Origin: Cordilura impudica
Lineage: Eukaryota > Arthropoda > Insecta > Diptera > Scathophagidae
NCBI GenBank assembly: GCA_963682025.1
Contig: OY821521.1
Location: forward strand, 49,052,807-49,116,806
Direction: 5' to 3'
Length of the DNA stretch: 64,000 nucleotides
Position numbers and translations under genes: made by a program. This document shows positions 42,351-54,616 of the stretch, piece by piece. The notes under the pieces were generated by a model. It did no database searches, was not told the origin of the DNA, and saw nothing but the letters and a program-made list of their open reading frames with translations. Within the stretch, counting starts at the first letter, position 1. Every line of letters starts with the position of its first letter.

Positions 42351-42504
42351 TAACGATTTTCAAATATTACTTCCTATTACAGTTTTAATGTGTATTACTT
42401 TCATTATTATTTTTATTTTATACAAAAAAATTAAATAAATATAAAAAAATAAAATTAAAAAAAACTAAAAAATTTTCAATATTAAACACAATAAAAAAAA
42501 ATAA

Positions 42505-42651
42505 ATATAAATTGTTTGATGTTGTTAATGATTTTGTTATATTCATTCCAATAATAATAAACCAAAAAAGTGTTGGTTTGTGAATTGGCTAAGTTGAGAA
42601 ATAAAGTTGGCTAGAAATTGCACTCGAATTTTGAGTGCTGGAATCTGCTAG
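42505..42651 (+). mobile_element. Helitron family A, 3' part only
   Basis: Begins within the family (GTTGTTAATGATTTTGTTAT) and ends hairpin GCACTCGAATTTTGAGTGC, GGAATCTGCTAG^T. Confidence 0.82.
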
Positions 42652-42724
42652 TATATATAAATAGTTCATGCTTTTGTACATTTTTATTCTTAATAATTGA
42701 ATAAATCATATTGTCATAAAATCC

Positions 42725-43170
42725 AAATTATTTTCTAGATCACTGTAAAATTAGGTTTGTGTCTGTTCATTACTCCTATTAATCAGTAGTCCAAAAATGA
42801 ACCTTCTAGGACAGTTCTTAATCATAGCCCCCATACAAATATCCTTCCTTAAATCTATCAAAAAATATAAAATATTGCATAGATTTTCCACAAATTTGAT
42901 ATATATATATTTTTGCAAAAAATAAATGACCTTAACAAATATGATCACGATCGGTCCATTTTTCGACCTAGTCCCCATATAAATATAAAATCTGACATGA
43001 ACTTTTTTTATATTCAAAGGCAACGAAATTAATAACAATGCCACTGAAAATTGATTTATGCTTATTTTTTATATCCAATTAGTTGGGCCTAAGAGATAGG
43101 ATCTCTAAACACGTGGTATAGGGTATAGTATAGTCGGTCTAGACCGAATATAATTTTCTTACTTGTTATA
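42725..43170 (+). mobile_element. DINE-like family D, 3' half
   Basis: From AATTAGGTTTGTGTCTGTTC through CAGTAGTCCAAAAATG, ATCGGTCCATTTTTCG, GTTGGGCCTAAGAG and a one-mismatch hairpin to CTTACTTGTT. The (GTCC)n half is absent. Confidence 0.75.
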
Positions 43171-43339
43171 TATATATATATATTTTTTTTTTTTTGACAT
43201 TGACCAATTTTATTGGTGTTTTTTTTTATGTTGGTAGCATAAATTCTCAAGGGTGGATTAAGTTTAATATGTTAGCGCACACCCTTTATAGAGCGTACGA
43301 CAGAAACTTCTAACCAAAGAGGTGTGTTAGCCATTTAGA

Positions 43340-44235
43340 ACATGTACCCCGATTATAGTCGGTCTAGACCCACTACACCATACCCTATGCCATGATTATA
43401 GAGAGATAGTCTTAGGTCCAATTAATAGAATATAGATTTCTTGTGACTGATGTTTTGTTCTACTGTTTTATTCCGATTTTGACCAAACGTATATTAGTGA
43501 AGGGAATTTCTTTTTAGCCGTTTTGCAGATTTACAGATTTTTAAATTTTTTCCTTTGTTTTGAGTAAATTGCATTTGAAGTTGCTACTAACACATATACA
43601 AAATTATACAATGCTATGTGTGTGTTTATTATATTTGTTAATGTGTTCGTAATAAAAATGAGTTTGTTTTTTGTATTGATTTGTGAATTGGCTATAATTG
43701 ATTAGCATACTTTTAGGGTCTCTATTAATGAAAAAATAAAATTTCCTAGAATTTGCGCTCGAATTTCGAGGGCTGGAATCTGCTAGTTGTTATAAATTTG
43801 TACTCTACCGATATGAAGAAGTTCATATCGGATGTTTTTTTATTGGGACCAGGTCGAAATATGGGCAGATCTTAACCATATTTGGCAAAGCCACTTATTT
43901 CTCGAAAAAATATATACAAACCAAATATGACAAAAATCTGTGCATTATTTTGATTTTTTTGATAGATTTAAGTGAAGGCGGAGAAGCGACTTTATATGGT
44001 GACTACGACTATAAATGTTTATATAGTGTTTGCTTTTGGACAACTGATATATATTATTGGATCGTAAGGCAACTTAAATCGATCGAATATACAACTATAT
44101 TCATGAATTTTCTTATACAAAATTTCATGAAAATTTATTCATGTTTACGACCTGTAGTTTGAGTGATTACAGACAAACAAAAAGATGGACGGACGGACGG
44201 ACAGAGATCACTAAATCAACTCACTGTTCCCGTTA
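43340..44235 (-). mobile_element. DINE-like family D copy split by a Helitron
   Basis: Left piece has the hairpin region (AGTCGGTCTAGACCCACT) and ACCATACCCTATGCCATG. The right piece continues with CGATATGAAGAAGTTCATATC, GATTTAAGTGAAGGCGG and a GACGGACGGACGGACAGAGATC core. Interrupted at about 43430-43786. Confidence 0.75.
43430..43786 (+). mobile_element. Helitron family B copy inside a DINE-like repeat
   Basis: The 5' terminal block is partly lost (starts ...AGATTTCTTGTGACTGATG). The 3' end is intact with hairpin GCGCTCGAATTTCGAGGGC and GGAATCTGCTAG^T. Confidence 0.82.
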
Positions 44236-44543
44236 TTGTTTTTAATTTATAATTTAATTTTACCTTTCAATTCTAATATATACAATTTAAATTTATAGTT
44301 CATTGTTGTTCCTTTTTGACCAGTATTTATTACAATTTCTTATTTTTTGTTTTTTTTTTTTTTTTTTCATAGAAAGAATTTACTTTTATCTGGAAAATTG
44401 CTCGGTCATGCGTAAACAATTAAAGAGCAGATATTCGCCTAACACAGTTTTAAATTGGTTGTATCATTAAAAGCTATAGAAAAACGTAAAATTTTCTTTA
44501 TATTTTTTTATTAGCAGTATTTTTTTCAATTCCTTAATATATA
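44236..44543. other. Spacer, nothing recognised
   Basis: Contains a poly(T) run at 44350-44368. Confidence 0.4.
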
Positions 44544-44912
44544 CTAGCAGATTCCAGCACTCGAAATTCGAGTGCAAATTCTAGGAAATTTTATTTTTAT
44601 TTCATTTAATAAAGACTCAAAAGGCCTGCTTCACAATTCAACTCATTTTAAATGAAGAAAACAAACTCAACACACTAACAAAACACATTAACAAATTTAA
44701 TAAACATAGCATTGTACAATTTTATGTATGTGTTAGTAGCAACTTTAAATGATAATTACTCCAAAAAAATATTCCAGACGATGAAAATCTGTAAATCTGG
44801 GTAACAGCTAAAAAGAAATAGCTTTCAAATGATAAATTCTTTGTCAAAATCGGGGTAAAACTGTGATACTTACATCGGTCACAAGAAATTGCCTTGCCTA
44901 TTAATATCATAG
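44544..44912 (-). mobile_element. Helitron family A/B copy (369 bp)
   Basis: 3' hairpin GCACTCGAATTTCGAGTGC and GGAATCTGCTAG^T at 44544; 5' end CTATGATATTAATAGGC at 44911-44912. Confidence 0.88.
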
Positions 44913-46599
44913 TTTTTTATACTAATATTTAAAAATGAAAAATTAACTAAGATGGTTAAATTGGTAAGTAAATATTAGACAAACACTGCCGCCTACTATG
45001 ACGGTGGCTTCAGCACTACAGATAAACTTAATGTTACAAATGCAATAAGCACAACAACAACAAGAATTACAGCTATCACACACAAGAAATAAATTTTAGA
45101 ATAACAACAATAACAAGAGCAACATAAAAAGTTATATATTCTTCAAGATTTTTTTATATCCTTTACACAACTGTGTAAAATCAACTTGGCCTTATCAAAT
45201 AGGCAAGAAATTGACACAATTTCCTGAAATTTTAAAAATATTAAACATAATCAAAAGTTTGAAGATGTCATAGAACTTCTGAAATCTTTTATTTGTATAA
45301 AAAAAAGTTATTGCAATTTAAAAACGGAAAAGGTACAATTGTACCTGACTGGTTGACTGGTTTCTTTCTGACAAAAGTTTTTTTCCCAATGCAAAAAGTA
45401 GCACAAATAATATTATTGAAAAAAAGGTGACCATTTACTTTAATAACAATTTGTTTTTTTGCAAAGGAAGTTGTCAAATCAATCAAAATAATTGCTTTGT
45501 AGATTAAAGTTTGACAAAGATCTATTGTTATAAGTTTAACTTTTTCTTTCTTCTTATAATTATTATTATTGTTATGGATATTATTTCTACTTATATAAAT
45601 GTATATTTTCTTAATATTTAATTATGATAAAATAGCACCTGTTGATATTTTGTTTTCCTTTGTAGTTCAAGTGAATCATGTAAAACATACATTGTTTTAT
45701 ATATAAATATAGAAAGTACTACTGTGTTCAAATGTTAACATAACATAGTGGGGGTTAAGTAATTCCAAGTCAGGGTGAAAGTGCTGGCCGGTGTAATAAA
45801 ACTACCAAGATATTCAATTTTCTTAGGACGAATGAGAAAGGCAAACAAACATCAAGATAAGGAAAAATTATAAAAAGTCATAAAAAAAAATTTGGCCTGA
45901 CAGCGCCAAATCCTTTCGAGATTTTACTATACTAGCCTATTTCTTTCACTCTGACCAGGAAATCATCACCCCCAGCTAATAGCCACGAAAATATTTCACA
46001 GCATTTTCAACCACTTTATATTTCCCAAGCCAATCCTAGTTAACGAACCAAATTGCAAATTACTTTACAAATACGTGATGCGAGACAACAGACCGTGGAG
46101 GAACGGACAATAAATTTCTGTTAGTCACATATAGTATTCAACTACTAACAGGACGATTTATCTTTATATTAAAAGTTTAAGTCAACATTTTACTAAATCA
46201 CTTTATACGAGTGGTTGATTTGTTTATCATGTAAATTTTATATATTTTTAATTTGCATAAAAGTAATACTTCCCAAATTGCTTTTTATTTTTTTTGTCTC
46301 TGACTTAACAAAATCGCCCACGAAACATTGATTTATCTACAGACATCCATACAAATATTTGCTGACATGGCTACAATTAAGGCGACCAGCGAAGAGAATG
46401 TAAAATTTTACAAGAATAAAAAAATGCTTGGTATAATGAAAAATATTTGCTTCAAGAGGGAGTTCATCTTAATGACTTATAAATTACTCTTATAAATACA
46501 TAAAAATTCTTTGTGTTTGAAAGAATTCACTCAAAAATGTCAAAAATAGATTGGCCTATCATATGGTTATGTAATTTTAATATTAAAATTGGGTTTTAG
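44913..46599. other. Longest stretch without recognised features
   Basis: 1.7 kb of AT-rich sequence. A 42-codon open frame (46367-46495, MATIKATSEENVKFYKNKK start, GACATGG context) was seen but has no recognisable motif. It might be the older 5' part of the mariner remnant that follows, but I cannot show it. Confidence 0.4.
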
Positions 46600-46987
46600 A
46601 AAGCTGTCCGCAAATTGGTTAACGCGTTTGCTCATAATTCACCACAAAAAACGTTTATGGTTGCCAAGACGAAATTCCATGAAATGGGCTACGAATTGCT
46701 ACTTCATCGGCCTTAATCTTTGAATTTAGACCCCCAGTGAGTATTTTCTATTTTAAATGGCTCGGCGGAAAGGGATTTAGAAACCATTGATCAAACAAAT
46801 GTCTATTTTGAGGACCTTAAGAGGTTCCATTGTTTAAAAGGTATAAAAAAAATTTAGAAATCATTGATCAAACAAGTGTCTATTTTGAGGACCTTAAGAA
46901 GTTCTATTGTTTAAAAGGTATAAAAAAAAATTTGAGAAACGTTGCACAAAGTGTCATGAGATAGAAGGAGAATGTGTTGGAAAGTAA
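46600..46987 (+). pseudogene. Mariner transposase, C-terminal remnant
   Basis: Reads VNAFAHNSPQKTF, then KFHEMGYELLLHRP, corresponding to the mariner stretch around the third catalytic Asp (H(P)PYSPDLAPSD). A stop falls right after HRP and the catalytic segment is degraded (SLNLDPQ). Further on, in another frame, TIDQTNVYFEDLKRFHCLKG is followed by FEKRCTKCHEIEGECVGK and a stop, the usual mariner C-terminus. The middle piece is duplicated in tandem (units at 46779 and 46855, about 76 bp). The N-terminal DNA-binding region is absent. Confidence 0.72.
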
Positions 46988-47003
46988 AACAAAACAAAAA
47001 TCA

Positions 47004-47165
47004 TGTGAGTCCGATCTCAGGGGAGATGTGTAAACATCTAGTAATTAAAAAATTTTTATGGCACTTTTTTAAAATCAAACAGAAAGCGTCATCTATGTAT
47101 CAGTTATGTAATCAACTGCAGGGGCTCTACTAATATAAAAATAATTATTATTATTTGTTATTTCA
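47004..47165 (+). mobile_element. Element H, left conserved flank (copy 1)
   Basis: GTGAGTCCGATCTCAGGGGA, GATGTGTAAACATCTAG, AAATCAAACAGAAAGCGT and CAACTGCAGGGGCTCT also occur in the same order at 58613-58780, each time directly before a T-rich heptamer array. Confidence 0.75.
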
Positions 47166-47334
47166 ACGGTTAATTTCTAATTTTTCGTTTTTAATTATTC
47201 ATTTTTCATTGTTTATTTTAAATTTTTCTTTTTTATTTTTAAGTTTTTCACTTTTCGTTTTTCATTTTTCATTTCTTTCTTTTTCATTTTTCATTTTTGA
47301 TATTTTTTTTTTCATTTCGATTTTTAATTTTTAA

Positions 47335-50300
47335 TTTTGAATTTTGAATTTTGAATTTTTAATTTTTAATTTTTAATTTTTAATTTTTAATTTTTAATTT
47401 TTAATTTTTAATTTTTAATTTTTAATTTTTAATTTTTAATTTTTAATTTTTAATTTTTAATTTTTAATTTTTAATTTTTAATTTTTAATTTTTAATTTTT
47501 AATTTTTAATTTTTAATTTTTAATTTTTAATTTTTAATTTTTAATTTTTAATTTTTAATTTTTAATTTTTAATTTTTAATTTTTAATTTTTAATTTTTAA
47601 TTTTTAATTTTTAATTTTTAATTTTTAATTTTTAATTTTTAATTTTTAATTTTTAATTTTTAATTTTTAATTTTTAATTTTTAATTTCTAATTTTTAATT
47701 TTTAATTTTTAATTTTTAATTTTTAATTTTTAATTTTTAATTTTTAATTTTTAATTTTTAATTTTTAATTTTTAATTTTTAATTTTTAATTTTTAATTTT
47801 TAATTTTTAATTTTTAATTTTCAATTTTTAATTTTTAATTTTTAATTTTTAATTTTAAATTTTTAATTTTTAATTTTTAATTGTTAATTTTTAATTTTTA
47901 ATTTTTAATTTTTAATTTTTAATTTTTAATTTTTAATTTTTAATTTTTAATTTTTAATTTTTAATTTTTAATTTTTAATTTTTAATTTTTAATTTTTAAT
48001 TTTTAATTTTTAATTTCTAATTTTTAATTTTTAATTTTTAATTTTTAATTTTTAATTTTTAATTTTTAATTTTCAATTTTTAATTTTTAATTTTTAATTT
48101 TTAATTTTAAATTTTTAATTTTTTATTTTTAATTGTTAATTTTTAATTTTTAAATTTTAATTTTTAATTTTTAATTTTTAATTTTTTTTTTAATTTTTAA
48201 TTTTTAATTTTTAATTTTTAATTTTTAATTTTTAATTTTTAATTTTTAATTTTTAATTTTTAATTTTTAATTTTTAATTTTTAATTTTTAATTTTTAATT
48301 TTTAATTTTTAATTTTTAATTTTTAATTTTTAATTTTTAATTTTTAATTTTTAATTTTTAATTTTTAATTTTTAATTTTTAATTTTTAATTTTTAATTTT
48401 TAATTTTTAATTTTTAATTTTTAATTTTTAATTTTTAATTTTTAATTTTGAATTTTGAATTTTGAATTTTGAATTTTTAATTTTTAATTTTTAATTTTTA
48501 ATTTTTAATTTTTAATTTTTAATTTTTAATTTTTAATTTTTAATTTTTAATTTTTAATTTTTAATTTTTAATTTTTAATTTTTAATTTTTAATTTTTAAT
48601 TTTTAATTTTTAATTTTTAATTTTTAATTTTTAATTTTTAATTTTTAATTTTTAATTTTTAATTTTTAATTTTTAATTTTTAATTTTTAATTTTTAATTT
48701 TTAATTTTTAATTTTTAATTTTTAATTTCTAATTTTTAATTTTTAATTTTTAATTTTTAATTTTTAATTTTTAATTTTTAATTTTTAATTTTTAATTTTT
48801 AATTTTTAATTTTTAATTTTTAATTTTTAATTTTCAATTTTTAATTTTTAATTTTTAATTTTTAATTTTAAATTTTTAATTTTTAATTGTTAATTTTTAA
48901 TTTTTAATTTTTAATTTTTAATTTTTAATTTTTAATTTTTAATTTTTAATTTTTAATTTTTAATTTTTAATTTTTAATTTTTAATTTTTAATTTTTAATT
49001 TTTAATTTTTAATTTTTAATTTCTAATTTTTAATTTTTAATTTTTAATTTTTAATTTTTAATTTTTAATTTTTAATTTTTAATTTTCAATTTTTAATTTT
49101 TAATTTTTAATTTTTAATTTTAAATTTTTAATTTTTTATTTTTAATTGTTAATTTTTAATTTTTAAATTTTAATTTTTAATTTTTAATTTTTAATTTTTT
49201 TTTTAATTTTTAATTTTTAATTTTTAATTTTTAATTTTTAATTTTTAATTTTTAATTTTTAATTTTTAATTTTTAATTTTTAATTTTTAATTTTTAATTT
49301 TTAATTTTTAATTTTTAATTTTTAATTTTTAATTTTTAATTTTTAATTTTTAATTTTTAATTTTTAATTTTTAATTTTTAATTTTTAATTTTTAATTTTT
49401 AATTTTTAATTTTTAATTTTTAATTTTTAATTTTTAATTTTTAATTTTTAATTTTTAATTTTTAATTTTTAATTTTTAATTTTTAATTTTTAATTTTTAA
49501 TTTTTAATTTTTAATTTTTAATTTTTAATTTTTAATTTTTAATTTTTAATTTTTAATTTTTAATTTTTAATTTTTAATTTTTAATTTTTAATTTTTAATT
49601 TTTAATTTTTAATTTTTAATTTTTAATTTTTAATTTTTAATTTTTAATTTTTAATTTTTAATTTTTAATTTTTAATTTTTAATTTTTAATTTTTAATTTT
49701 TAATTTTTAATTTTTAATTTTTAATTTTTAATTTTTAATTTTTAATTTTTAATTTTTAATTTTTAATTTTTAATTTTTAATTTTTAATTTTTAATTTTTA
49801 ATTTTTAATTTTTAATTTTTAATTTTTAATTTTTAATTTTTAATTTTTAATTTTTAATTTTTAATTTTTAATTTTTAATTTCTAATTTTTAATTTTTAAT
49901 TTTTAATTCTTAATTTTTAATTTTTAATATTTAATTTTTAATTCTTAATTTTTATTTTTTAATTTTTAATTTTTAATTGTTAATTTTTAATTTTTAATTT
50001 TTAATATTTAATTTTTAATTTCTAATTTTTAATTTCTAATTTTTAATTTTTAATTTTTAATTTTTAATTTTTAATTTTTAATTTTTAATTTTTAATTTTT
50101 AATTTTTAATTTTTAATTTTTAATTTTTAATTTTTAATTTTTAATTTTTAATTTTTAATTTTTAATTTTTAATTTTTAATTTTTAATTTTTAATTTTTAA
50201 TTTTTAATTTTTAATTTTTAATTTTTAATTTTTAATTTTTAATTTTTAATTTTTAATTTTTAATTTTTAATTTTTAGTTTTTAATTTTTAATTTTTAATT

Positions 50301-50340
50301 TTTAATTTTAAATTTTAAATTTAAAATTTTTAATTTTTAA
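47335..50340 (+). repeat. Near-homogeneous (TTTTTAA)n core with about 1-kb higher-order repeat
   Basis: About 430 heptamers with very few variants. The variants (TTCTAA, TTTTCAA, TTTTAAA, TTGTTAA, a ten-T run) recur in the same order about 1007-1013 bp apart (47821/48834, 47881/48888, 48073/49085, 48133/49146), so a kilobase block was duplicated. Confidence 0.9.
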
Positions 50341-50670
50341 TTTTTAATTTTTTATTTTTCATTTTTCATTTTACATTTTTTATTTTTCATTTTTCATTTT
50401 CTATTTTTAAGTTTTTAATTTTTCGTTTTTCATTTTTCACATCTTTTTTTTTAATTTTTATTTTTCTTTTTGCATTTTTATTTTTAATTTTAATTTTTAT
50501 TTTTAATTTTTTATTTTTCATTTTAAACTTTTTTTTATTTTTTATTTTTAATTTTTTATTTTTAATTTTTATTTTTTATTTTTCATTTTTTATTTTTCAG
50601 TTTTCATTTTTCATTTTCCAATTTTTATTAACCATATTTTAATTTTTCGTTTTTCATTTTTTTTTTCTTT

Positions 50671-51452
50671 TTATACCCTATACCACTATGTGGTTTGGGT
50701 ATAATGACTTTGTGCTGCTGTTTGTAACACCCAAAAATATTTGACCTAGACCCATCTTTAATTATACCGACCGAATCAGAATCACTTTCTGAGTTGATTT
50801 AACAATGTCCGTCCGTCCGTCCGTCCGTCTGTGTGTCCATGTAAAGCTTGTAATCAAACTGCAGGTCGCAAATATGAATATATTTTGATGAAATTTGGTA
50901 TATAAGCTTTTATCGGCCATGGGATGAACGCTATTGAAATTGGTGAGAATCGGTCCATGTTCAGACCAAGCCCCCATACAAATTACCCATATGAAATCGA
51001 CATAAATTGCCATAAGATCCAAATTGTCATATAGATCTTACGCAAATTGGGTTTGTATGCGTTCATTACATCCACTAATGAGTAGTCCAAAAATGATCCC
51101 TTTGACCCCATATAGATCTGCTTCCCGATCTTCAGTTAAATCTATTAAAAAACAAAAATATTGCACTGATTCTTCTCAAATTTTGTTTGTACATATTTTT
51201 GCAAAATACAAGAGACTTTACCAAACATGATCAGGATCGGTCCATTTTTGGACCTAGCCCCTTTATAGATATAGCATCCGATATGAACTTTTTTATATCT
51301 GCAGCCAAAAAAATTAATAAAAATCCCACTCAAATTTGGTTTTTGCTTATTTTCTATGTCCAGTTAGTTGGGCCTAAGAGATAGGGTTTCTAAACTCATG
51401 GTATAGGGTATCGTATAGTCGGTCTAGACCGACTATAATTTTCTTACTTGTT
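50671..51452 (+). mobile_element. DINE-1/mini-me-like element, family D, full length
   Basis: Starts TATACCCTATACCACTATG right after a T run in the array and ends with hairpin AGTCGGTCTAGACCGACT and CTTACTTGTTT. (GTCC)4-type core at 50808-50826. Very similar to the copies at 14871, 59333 and 61363. Confidence 0.9.
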
Positions 51453-51512
51453 TCATTTTGATTTTGAATTTTTATTTTTAATTTTTTATTTTCCTTTTTA
51501 AATTTTTCATTT

Positions 51513-52218
51513 GTGACATAGAAAGTTAAAAGGGTGAAAAAATCTATTTCTACTTTTTTGGTGACTCTTATAGCAGACAACACGCTCTAATGCATCTAAC
51601 CGCAGTTCTCTAACTGGATTAGTTTTGTCATTAATTAGTTTAAAAATTGACACTTTTGATAAAAAAAAAAATGTAAAAAAAATCCGATGTCACATACTTT
51701 TCTGCATTTGATCTAATTTGCTTGAAACTTGTCACTCAGTGGTTTTTGGGGGGTTTACGCATCTGGTATTAGATTTTAAAAATCCAAAATAGCGGATCCA
51801 ATATGGCGGATTAGTTTTTTAAAAATTGTTTTAAAATCATTACTCAAAGGTTTTTGCGGTCGCTTATTATGATTTAAAATTCGAATTTGTAAAATTAAAA
51901 AAGCGGAACCAATTTGGCGGATTAGTTTGTTAAAAATTTATCGGGATAGCTTTTGAAAAATTAAGATGGATGATTATAATCTATATATCCGATGTTTTTA
52001 ATAAAACGAACAAAAATAGTCCGCCATATTAGATCCGCCATTTTGAATTTTTTAAATCTAATACCGGATTCGTAATCAACAATCCAGAGAACCCCCGAAT
52101 AATGAGTTTGAAGCCATAAAAGCGTTCAGGTGCATCAAACTCAACTTGTTAACTTCAAAGTCGTTTTTCTCCAAAACTTATTTTCTGACCATAGGTCCCT
52201 TTCAACTTTCCATGTCAC
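51513..52218. mobile_element. Foldback MITE, 706 bp, TIR GTGACATRGAAAGTTRAAAGGG
   Basis: GTGACATAGAAAGTTAAAAG at left and the inverse of GTGACATGGAAAGTTGAAAG at right, with ATTT next to both ends (possible 4-bp duplication). Symmetry continues inward (GGATCCAATATGGCGG versus CCGCCATATTAGATCC). Inserted in the heptamer array; no coding sequence. Confidence 0.82.
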
Positions 52219-52819
52219 ATTTATTATTTTGCACTTCCCATCTTTAATTTTTAATTTTTTTTATTTTTTATTTTTAATTTTTTGGTTTTCAAAAAATTAA
52301 AATTTTTTATTTTGCATTTTCCTTTTTCCAATTTTTATTAATCAGTTTTTCATTTTTCGTTGTTCATTTCTGATTTTTTATTTTTAATTTTTCATTTTTT
52401 TTTTCTTTTTTCATTTTTATTTTTCATTTTTTATTTTTCATTTATTATTTTTCATTTCTCATATTTCATTTTCATTTTTAATTTTACATTTTTAATTTTT
52501 ATTTTTCATTTTTTATTTTTTATTTTTTATTTATAATTTTAAATTTTTTATTTTTCATTTTTTATTTTTCATCTCTTATTTTTCATTTTTCATTGTTATT
52601 TTTTTATTTTTCATTTTCTATTTTTCATTTTTCATTTTTATTTTTCAATATTCATTTTTCATTTTTTATTTTTAATTTTTCGGTTTTCGTTTTTCATTTC
52701 TCACTTTTTATTTTTCATTTTTTATTTTTCATTTTTAATTTTTCTTTTTTGGTTTTTCGGTTTTCGTTTTTCATTTTTCATTTTTTATGTTTAATTTTTT
52801 ATTTCTCATTTTTCATTTT

Positions 52820-52898
52820 CAAACAGGTTATTACATATCATAATTTTTTCACCAATAGAATCATAAGTCACACCGATTTTGTCTTTCGCGTTACATGT
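52820..52898 (+). mobile_element. Element H, right conserved flank (copy 1)
   Basis: AAACAGGTTATTACATATCA, ATAATTTTTTCACCAATA and GTTACATGTAC match 62192-62290 at the other array. Confidence 0.75.
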
Positions 52899-52901
52899 AC
52901 A

Positions 52902-53037
52902 AGAAAAGGGACCTAGTGTGTCAAAAAACGGGTTGTGTCAAAAACGGTGGATTCTGGTATCTAAAAGGGTGTAGAAACTTTAAGTGCTTTTTTTTCTCAA
53001 AACTTAATTTTCACATACTAGGTTCCTTTTCTCGGAG
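52902..53037. mobile_element. Small MITE, about 136 bp, TIR AGAAAAGGRACCTAGTRTGT
   Basis: AGAAAAGGGACCTAGTGTGT at left is inverse to ACATACTAGGTTCCTTTTCT at right with two mismatches. It disrupts the right flank of element H. Confidence 0.68.
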
Positions 53038-54080
53038 AAGATCACATATATATTTTTTTATCAGTAAGTCTATTTTATCGCCCTCTTATGAAAATATTTT
53101 AAAGTTCTCATTTCAAACTTTGAAATAAAATTAATTTTTATTTTTATTTTTCGAAATAAATCTCAAACTAAAATAATAAAAAAAAAAAAAACAAAAATAT
53201 TGGCCTCAAGCTCAATTATTTTTTTTATATAATTTTTTTTGTTAAACTACAACAAAAAGGTTGAATCAGTACTGATATTTATTCCTGTTTATTTTATCTC
53301 AACCAAACTAAAAAAAAACGTTATATCGCCCAAATTGTGTCACTTGGCATATGTTGGCATGAAAAATAATGACACACATTTTTTACACAAAAAGCGAAAC
53401 ACCTCCAACATCAAAAGGGAAGAACGGAATAAACATGCTGAAAGTGTAAACAAAGGGTGGATAGAATCAACATAAAAGCTGACTACAAACAAAACAAGAA
53501 ATAAATAAATAAGCAAAAGAAAAAAAAAATTGCTCAACATAGTGTAAAGAATTCGACAACATATTATTGTGTGAAATGTAAAAAAAGAAAAGTAAATTGA
53601 TTGAGTTAGGAAATAAATCAGGCTCAAGATCGAATGTTTTTACTTTGAATAAAGCCAAAAAACATTGGCACCTTTGTTTCAAAAATTGTTCTATATTCTG
53701 CATGGCAGGGTGTACAGCTGTTTCGGGTCGAGTCACCAACCCTCATCAATAACCATTGCTTGGATCAACAACTATAAATTTTAAAATCTGGTGTCTGATA
53801 AAAAAAATTACAAACGAACCAACACACAAATAAAATAAAATAATGTAAGAAAATGTTTCCAAAAAAGCAACCCACAAAGTTAGCATTATTGATTTGACGC
53901 CATATAAACTCTAAAATAACTGACAATTTATTTTCAAGGTTCTACACCTAATGGGAACTTTGCTTTTAATCCCTGACCAATTACCCTCAATTGTGGTGTG
54001 TAACAACCGAATTTCAGCCACTTTAATACAAACATACATATATAAAATTTCTTTATACCAAAATAAGTAATAAGGAAATT
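53038..54080. other. Spacer, nothing recognised
   Basis: Several open frames of 77-95 codons on both strands overlap each other and carry no recognisable motifs. No repeat structure was noticed apart from A/T runs. Confidence 0.4.
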
Positions 54081-54084
54081 AGCC

Positions 54085-54425
54085 ACTCCCCATTTTTTTG
54101 TTATTTGTAAATTTCTTTAATTTTCTATATTCCTTTGTCTGTTCTTTTATTCTTTCTAGTACTTTGTTTCTATCTGCTGTGTCCGGAGTGTATGTTAGCT
54201 CGGAATTTTTTGTCCTTCCTTTTTCGATTTTCTTACCCTTGAAATTATAAAAATTTCGTATTTTGGGTCACCTTCTCTATCTTTTTCAAAATTTTCTTAA
54301 TGTCTTTGGCCAGCTTTTAGTACCCCTGGTATTGATACCGCTTTACCATGCTCTTTAAGCTGTCTCTTCCAATTTTCTTTCGCAATTACAATACCTTTTA
54401 GGACATCTTTTAAGGATTCCCCCAT
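54085..54425 (-). pseudogene. Degenerate open frame of unknown origin
   Basis: The minus strand opens MGESLKDVLKGIVIAKENW, RQLKEHGKAVSIPGVLKAGQ, then stop (54297). The same frame goes on with EKDREGDPKYEIFI to another stop, and after a frameshift ELTYTPDTADRNKVLERIKE. The Lys/Glu-rich, amphipathic, codon-like content over about 110 codons suggests a former coding exon or retroelement ORF. I do not recognise it. Confidence 0.4.
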
Positions 54426-54616
54426 TTGTCTGTTTTTATATTCTCCTCAATTTTTTGTATAGTAATGATTTACCCACGAAAACACGAAAGTTCACAGATT
54501 TCTGTGCACAGATTTAATGCATTTAAAATTATACTCACTAAATGTTTTCAAAATCTGAACAGACTTTGTTTATTTTAAAGTTACATGTCTTGATTAATTC
54601 CAAAAAAAAATATTTT
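54426..54616. other. Spacer, nothing recognised
   Basis: No feature seen. Confidence 0.4.

Larger units (their letters stand above)
47170..52820 (+). repeat. Giant T-rich heptamer array of element H (copy 1)
   Basis: Heptamers TTTTTAA and TTTTTCA over about 5.6 kb, interrupted by a DINE-like copy (50671-51452) and a foldback MITE (51513-52218). The edges are TTTTTCA-rich and degenerate; the centre is almost pure TTTTTAA. Confidence 0.9.

Noticed and set aside
47335..50340. (TTTTTAA)n as telomeric repeat
   Set aside because: Higher flies do not have short telomerase-type repeats of this kind; the array is interstitial, inside element H, and the unit does not resemble TTAGG.
53467..53739. Open frame starting MVTRPETAVHPAMQ on the minus strand
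   Set aside because: Only the first 30 residues are not AT-biased; no family recognised and it overlaps other frames on both strands.
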